DNA from: Saccharomycopsis fibuligera x Saccharomycopsis cf. fibuligera
Taxonomy: Eukaryota; Ascomycota; Saccharomycetes; Ascoideales; Saccharomycopsidaceae
NCBI GenBank assembly: GCA_001936135.1
Contig: CP012818.1
Location: 1,488,001 to 1,552,000, forward strand
DNA: 64,000 bases
Reading direction: 5' to 3'
Shown here piece after piece: positions 62,698 through 64,000 of the stretch (position 1 is its first letter; each line of letters begins with the position of its first letter). The notes under the pieces were generated by a model that saw only the letters and a program-made list of their open reading frames with translations, was not told where the DNA came from and searched no databases. The position numbers and the translations under genes are program-made.

Positions 62698-63870
62698 TTA
62701 AAAATCTAAGTCAAATCCAAAATCATCAAAGTTGCCAAATTCATTACCGCTACCGCTACCCTGGCCATTGCCGCTTGGCAAATCGTTCAAGTTGAAATCG
62801 TTCAAATCAATGGCGTTATTAGCAAAGAATTTCTCGTCATCATTTTGATCATCTTCGTTCTGTTGTTGCTGCTGTTCTTCTGCCACATTATGCCCAAGTA
62901 AATCTATTCCAAGGCCATCCGCTGTAATCTCGTTGTTTTCGTTTGTCAGGATTTTGTCAGTAGCACTCTTATTTGCATTACTATCATTAGCAGTGCCACT
63001 GTTATTATTGCTATTGCTGCTAGAATCTTCTGTAGCTGCAATCTCGGCATTGTTTGCCACTGCTACCTTGCCCAAATTAGTCTCTGCACCATCAAGATTA
63101 AGGTTATCATTCATGAACATGTAGTCATTACCCAAATTGCTTCCTAATTGACCATCAATATCCATTAAGCTGTCATTTGCATTGTCTATGTTATTATTGT
63201 TACTGTCATTATTATTGCTGTTATTATTATTTTCAAAATCAGTATTCTTGTCTTCGTGAACTGCCTGCTCTTCTTTAATATTGTTGGCCTCTTCTATTGC
63301 TTTCTGTTCGTTAAGTGCTATACTATTATTTTCCTCAATGATGGTCTTGAGTTCATCTTGTCTCACTTCAATGGAACTGCTGAGATAGTCAGCGATATTC
63401 ACAATTGCGCTCTGTCGCGTCTTTATAAAATCTTGTTTCAATTCCTTGGAAGCGATTTCAATATCAGCAGCTTTACTGTAAGTTGATTGTGCTATATTGT
63501 TGTCCTGATCCTGCTGTTGATCCTGCTGCAGTGGCTCAACATCCATGCTCTGATCCAATTCCCCAAACTTCTCAACAATTAACTGAGTAAAGTTCAGCAA
63601 AATATCTTTTTTCTTGTCTATCTGATAATTCAACGAATCAATAAGCAATTTTCGCTGTGTAGGTGTCTGATTGAGCCCTTCTGTTTTCACTAGGATTTCT
63701 TTGAATTTGGCAAGCCTCACTCTGATCCGTCCTGCTGCATTGTTTAAGTCCTTGACGCTCAATTGCGAGCGGTTTGTCTGCTGAAGAATGTCTACGAGAA
63801 GCGGCAAGAGCTCAAGATGCTTGATCTCATTAATAAGCAGAAGTTGATCATGTCTATTATCAACTGACAT
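62698..63870 (-). CDS. Mediator subunit Med9-like protein with acidic tail
   Basis: 390 residues. The N-terminal 100 residues are helical and resemble fungal Med9/Cse2: LPLLVDILQQTNRSQLSVKD, then AAGRIRVRLAKFKEILVKTE, then a second helix rich in Lys/Asp (YQIDKKKDILLNF). Yeast Med9 (149 residues) has the same pattern of an Arg-His-Arg-Leu helix followed by a Lys-Arg-Asp-x-Leu helix, so the call is by pattern and is moderate. A second coiled-coil region lies near 130-200. The C-terminal half is Asn/Asp/Gln-rich and ends in spaced acidic-hydrophobic motifs (IDLNDFNLNDL; FGNFDDFGFDLDF), the form of an activation domain. Mediator links activators to RNA polymerase II. A disordered or unrelated coiled-coil protein is the alternative. 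Confidence 0.6.
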   Translation of the reverse strand: MSVDNRHDQLLLINEIKHLELLPLLVDILQQTNRSQLSVKDLNNAAGRIRVRLAKFKEILVKTEGLNQTPTQRKLLIDSLNYQIDKKKDILLNFTQLIVEKFGELDQSMDVEPLQQDQQQDQDNNIAQSTYSKAADIEIASKELKQDFIKTRQSAIVNIADYLSSSIEVRQDELKTIIEENNSIALNEQKAIEEANNIKEEQAVHEDKNTDFENNNNSNNNDSNNNNIDNANDSLMDIDGQLGSNLGNDYMFMNDNLNLDGAETNLGKVAVANNAEIAATEDSSSNSNNNSGTANDSNANKSATDKILTNENNEITADGLGIDLLGHNVAEEQQQQQNEDDQNDDEKFFANNAIDLNDFNLNDLPSGNGQGSGSGNEFGNFDDFGFDLDF

Positions 63871-64000
63871 TTCTGTGTGTTTATTGCGTTATAGACGTTC
63901 CTCCAATGTCACTAACTATACTTCGTCTTTATTTCGATTTCTTTATCTTCTTTACTTCACTTGTTTGGTGTCTGGTTTATTTGTGCTAAATGATATATTC
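63871..64000. other. Start-side flank of the MED9-like gene
   Basis: 130 bases to the window end, T-rich promoter-like DNA; nothing else seen. Confidence 0.4.

Noticed and set aside
1-64000. Retroelements, DNA transposons, viral remnants or CRISPR-like arrays
   Set aside because: No reverse transcriptase, integrase, transposase or capsid-like frames, no paired long terminal repeats and no spaced direct repeats were seen on either strand.

Overview
The window is nuclear DNA from an ascomycete budding yeast (Saccharomycotina). Genes are mostly intron-poor, and the few introns sit at 5' ends with GTATGT or GTACGT donors and exact TACTAAC branch sites. Low-complexity Asn/Ser/Gln tracts are frequent. 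CTG codons are rare: none was seen in the part of the elongation factor 2 gene that was read codon by codon. Where CTG does occur at alignable sites it falls where homologues have Lys, Gly or His, not Leu. This fits, but does not prove, a yeast that reads CUG as serine (Candida/Lodderomyces-like). No rRNA, CRISPR array, retroelement or other transposon was seen.

Layout: 1-9.2 kb holds the 5' half of RRP5 (ribosome assembly, minus), an orphan 156-residue protein, metacaspase MCA1 with an SYGG-repeat prodomain, and an Asn-rich membrane protein. 9.9-16 kb holds an intron-bearing tRNA-Glu(CTC), RMD9 (mitochondrial RNA protein) and RPT6 (proteasome ATPase). 16-22.8 kb is dominated by long, partly GC-rich non-coding stretches around one Ser/Asn/Gln-rich orphan gene. 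22.8-34 kb holds AGC1 (mitochondrial aspartate/glutamate carrier type), XRN1 (5'-3' exoribonuclease) and BUD13 (splicing). 35-45 kb holds a secreted aspartyl protease pseudogene, spliced COX19, an unidentified single-pass membrane protein, a SAS2-like MYST acetyltransferase, GTR2 (Rag GTPase) and a second unidentified membrane protein. 46-64 kb holds a RhoGAP-domain protein, a small spliced membrane protein with a C-terminal PPxY, a 2OG-Fe(II) oxygenase, UBA2 (SUMO E1), a BCH1/BUD7-type ChAP with a 5' intron, eEF2 whose first exon is only ATGG, and a MED9-like Mediator subunit with an acidic tail.

There is no operon-like logic. The genes are independent housekeeping and regulatory loci; closely spaced divergent pairs (SAS2/GTR2, 2OG oxygenase/UBA2) probably share promoter regions. 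The main results of reading beyond simple ORFs are three spliced protein models (the small membrane protein, the ChAP, eEF2) that restore proper N-termini or reveal a gene, the tRNA-Glu intron, and the protease pseudogene.
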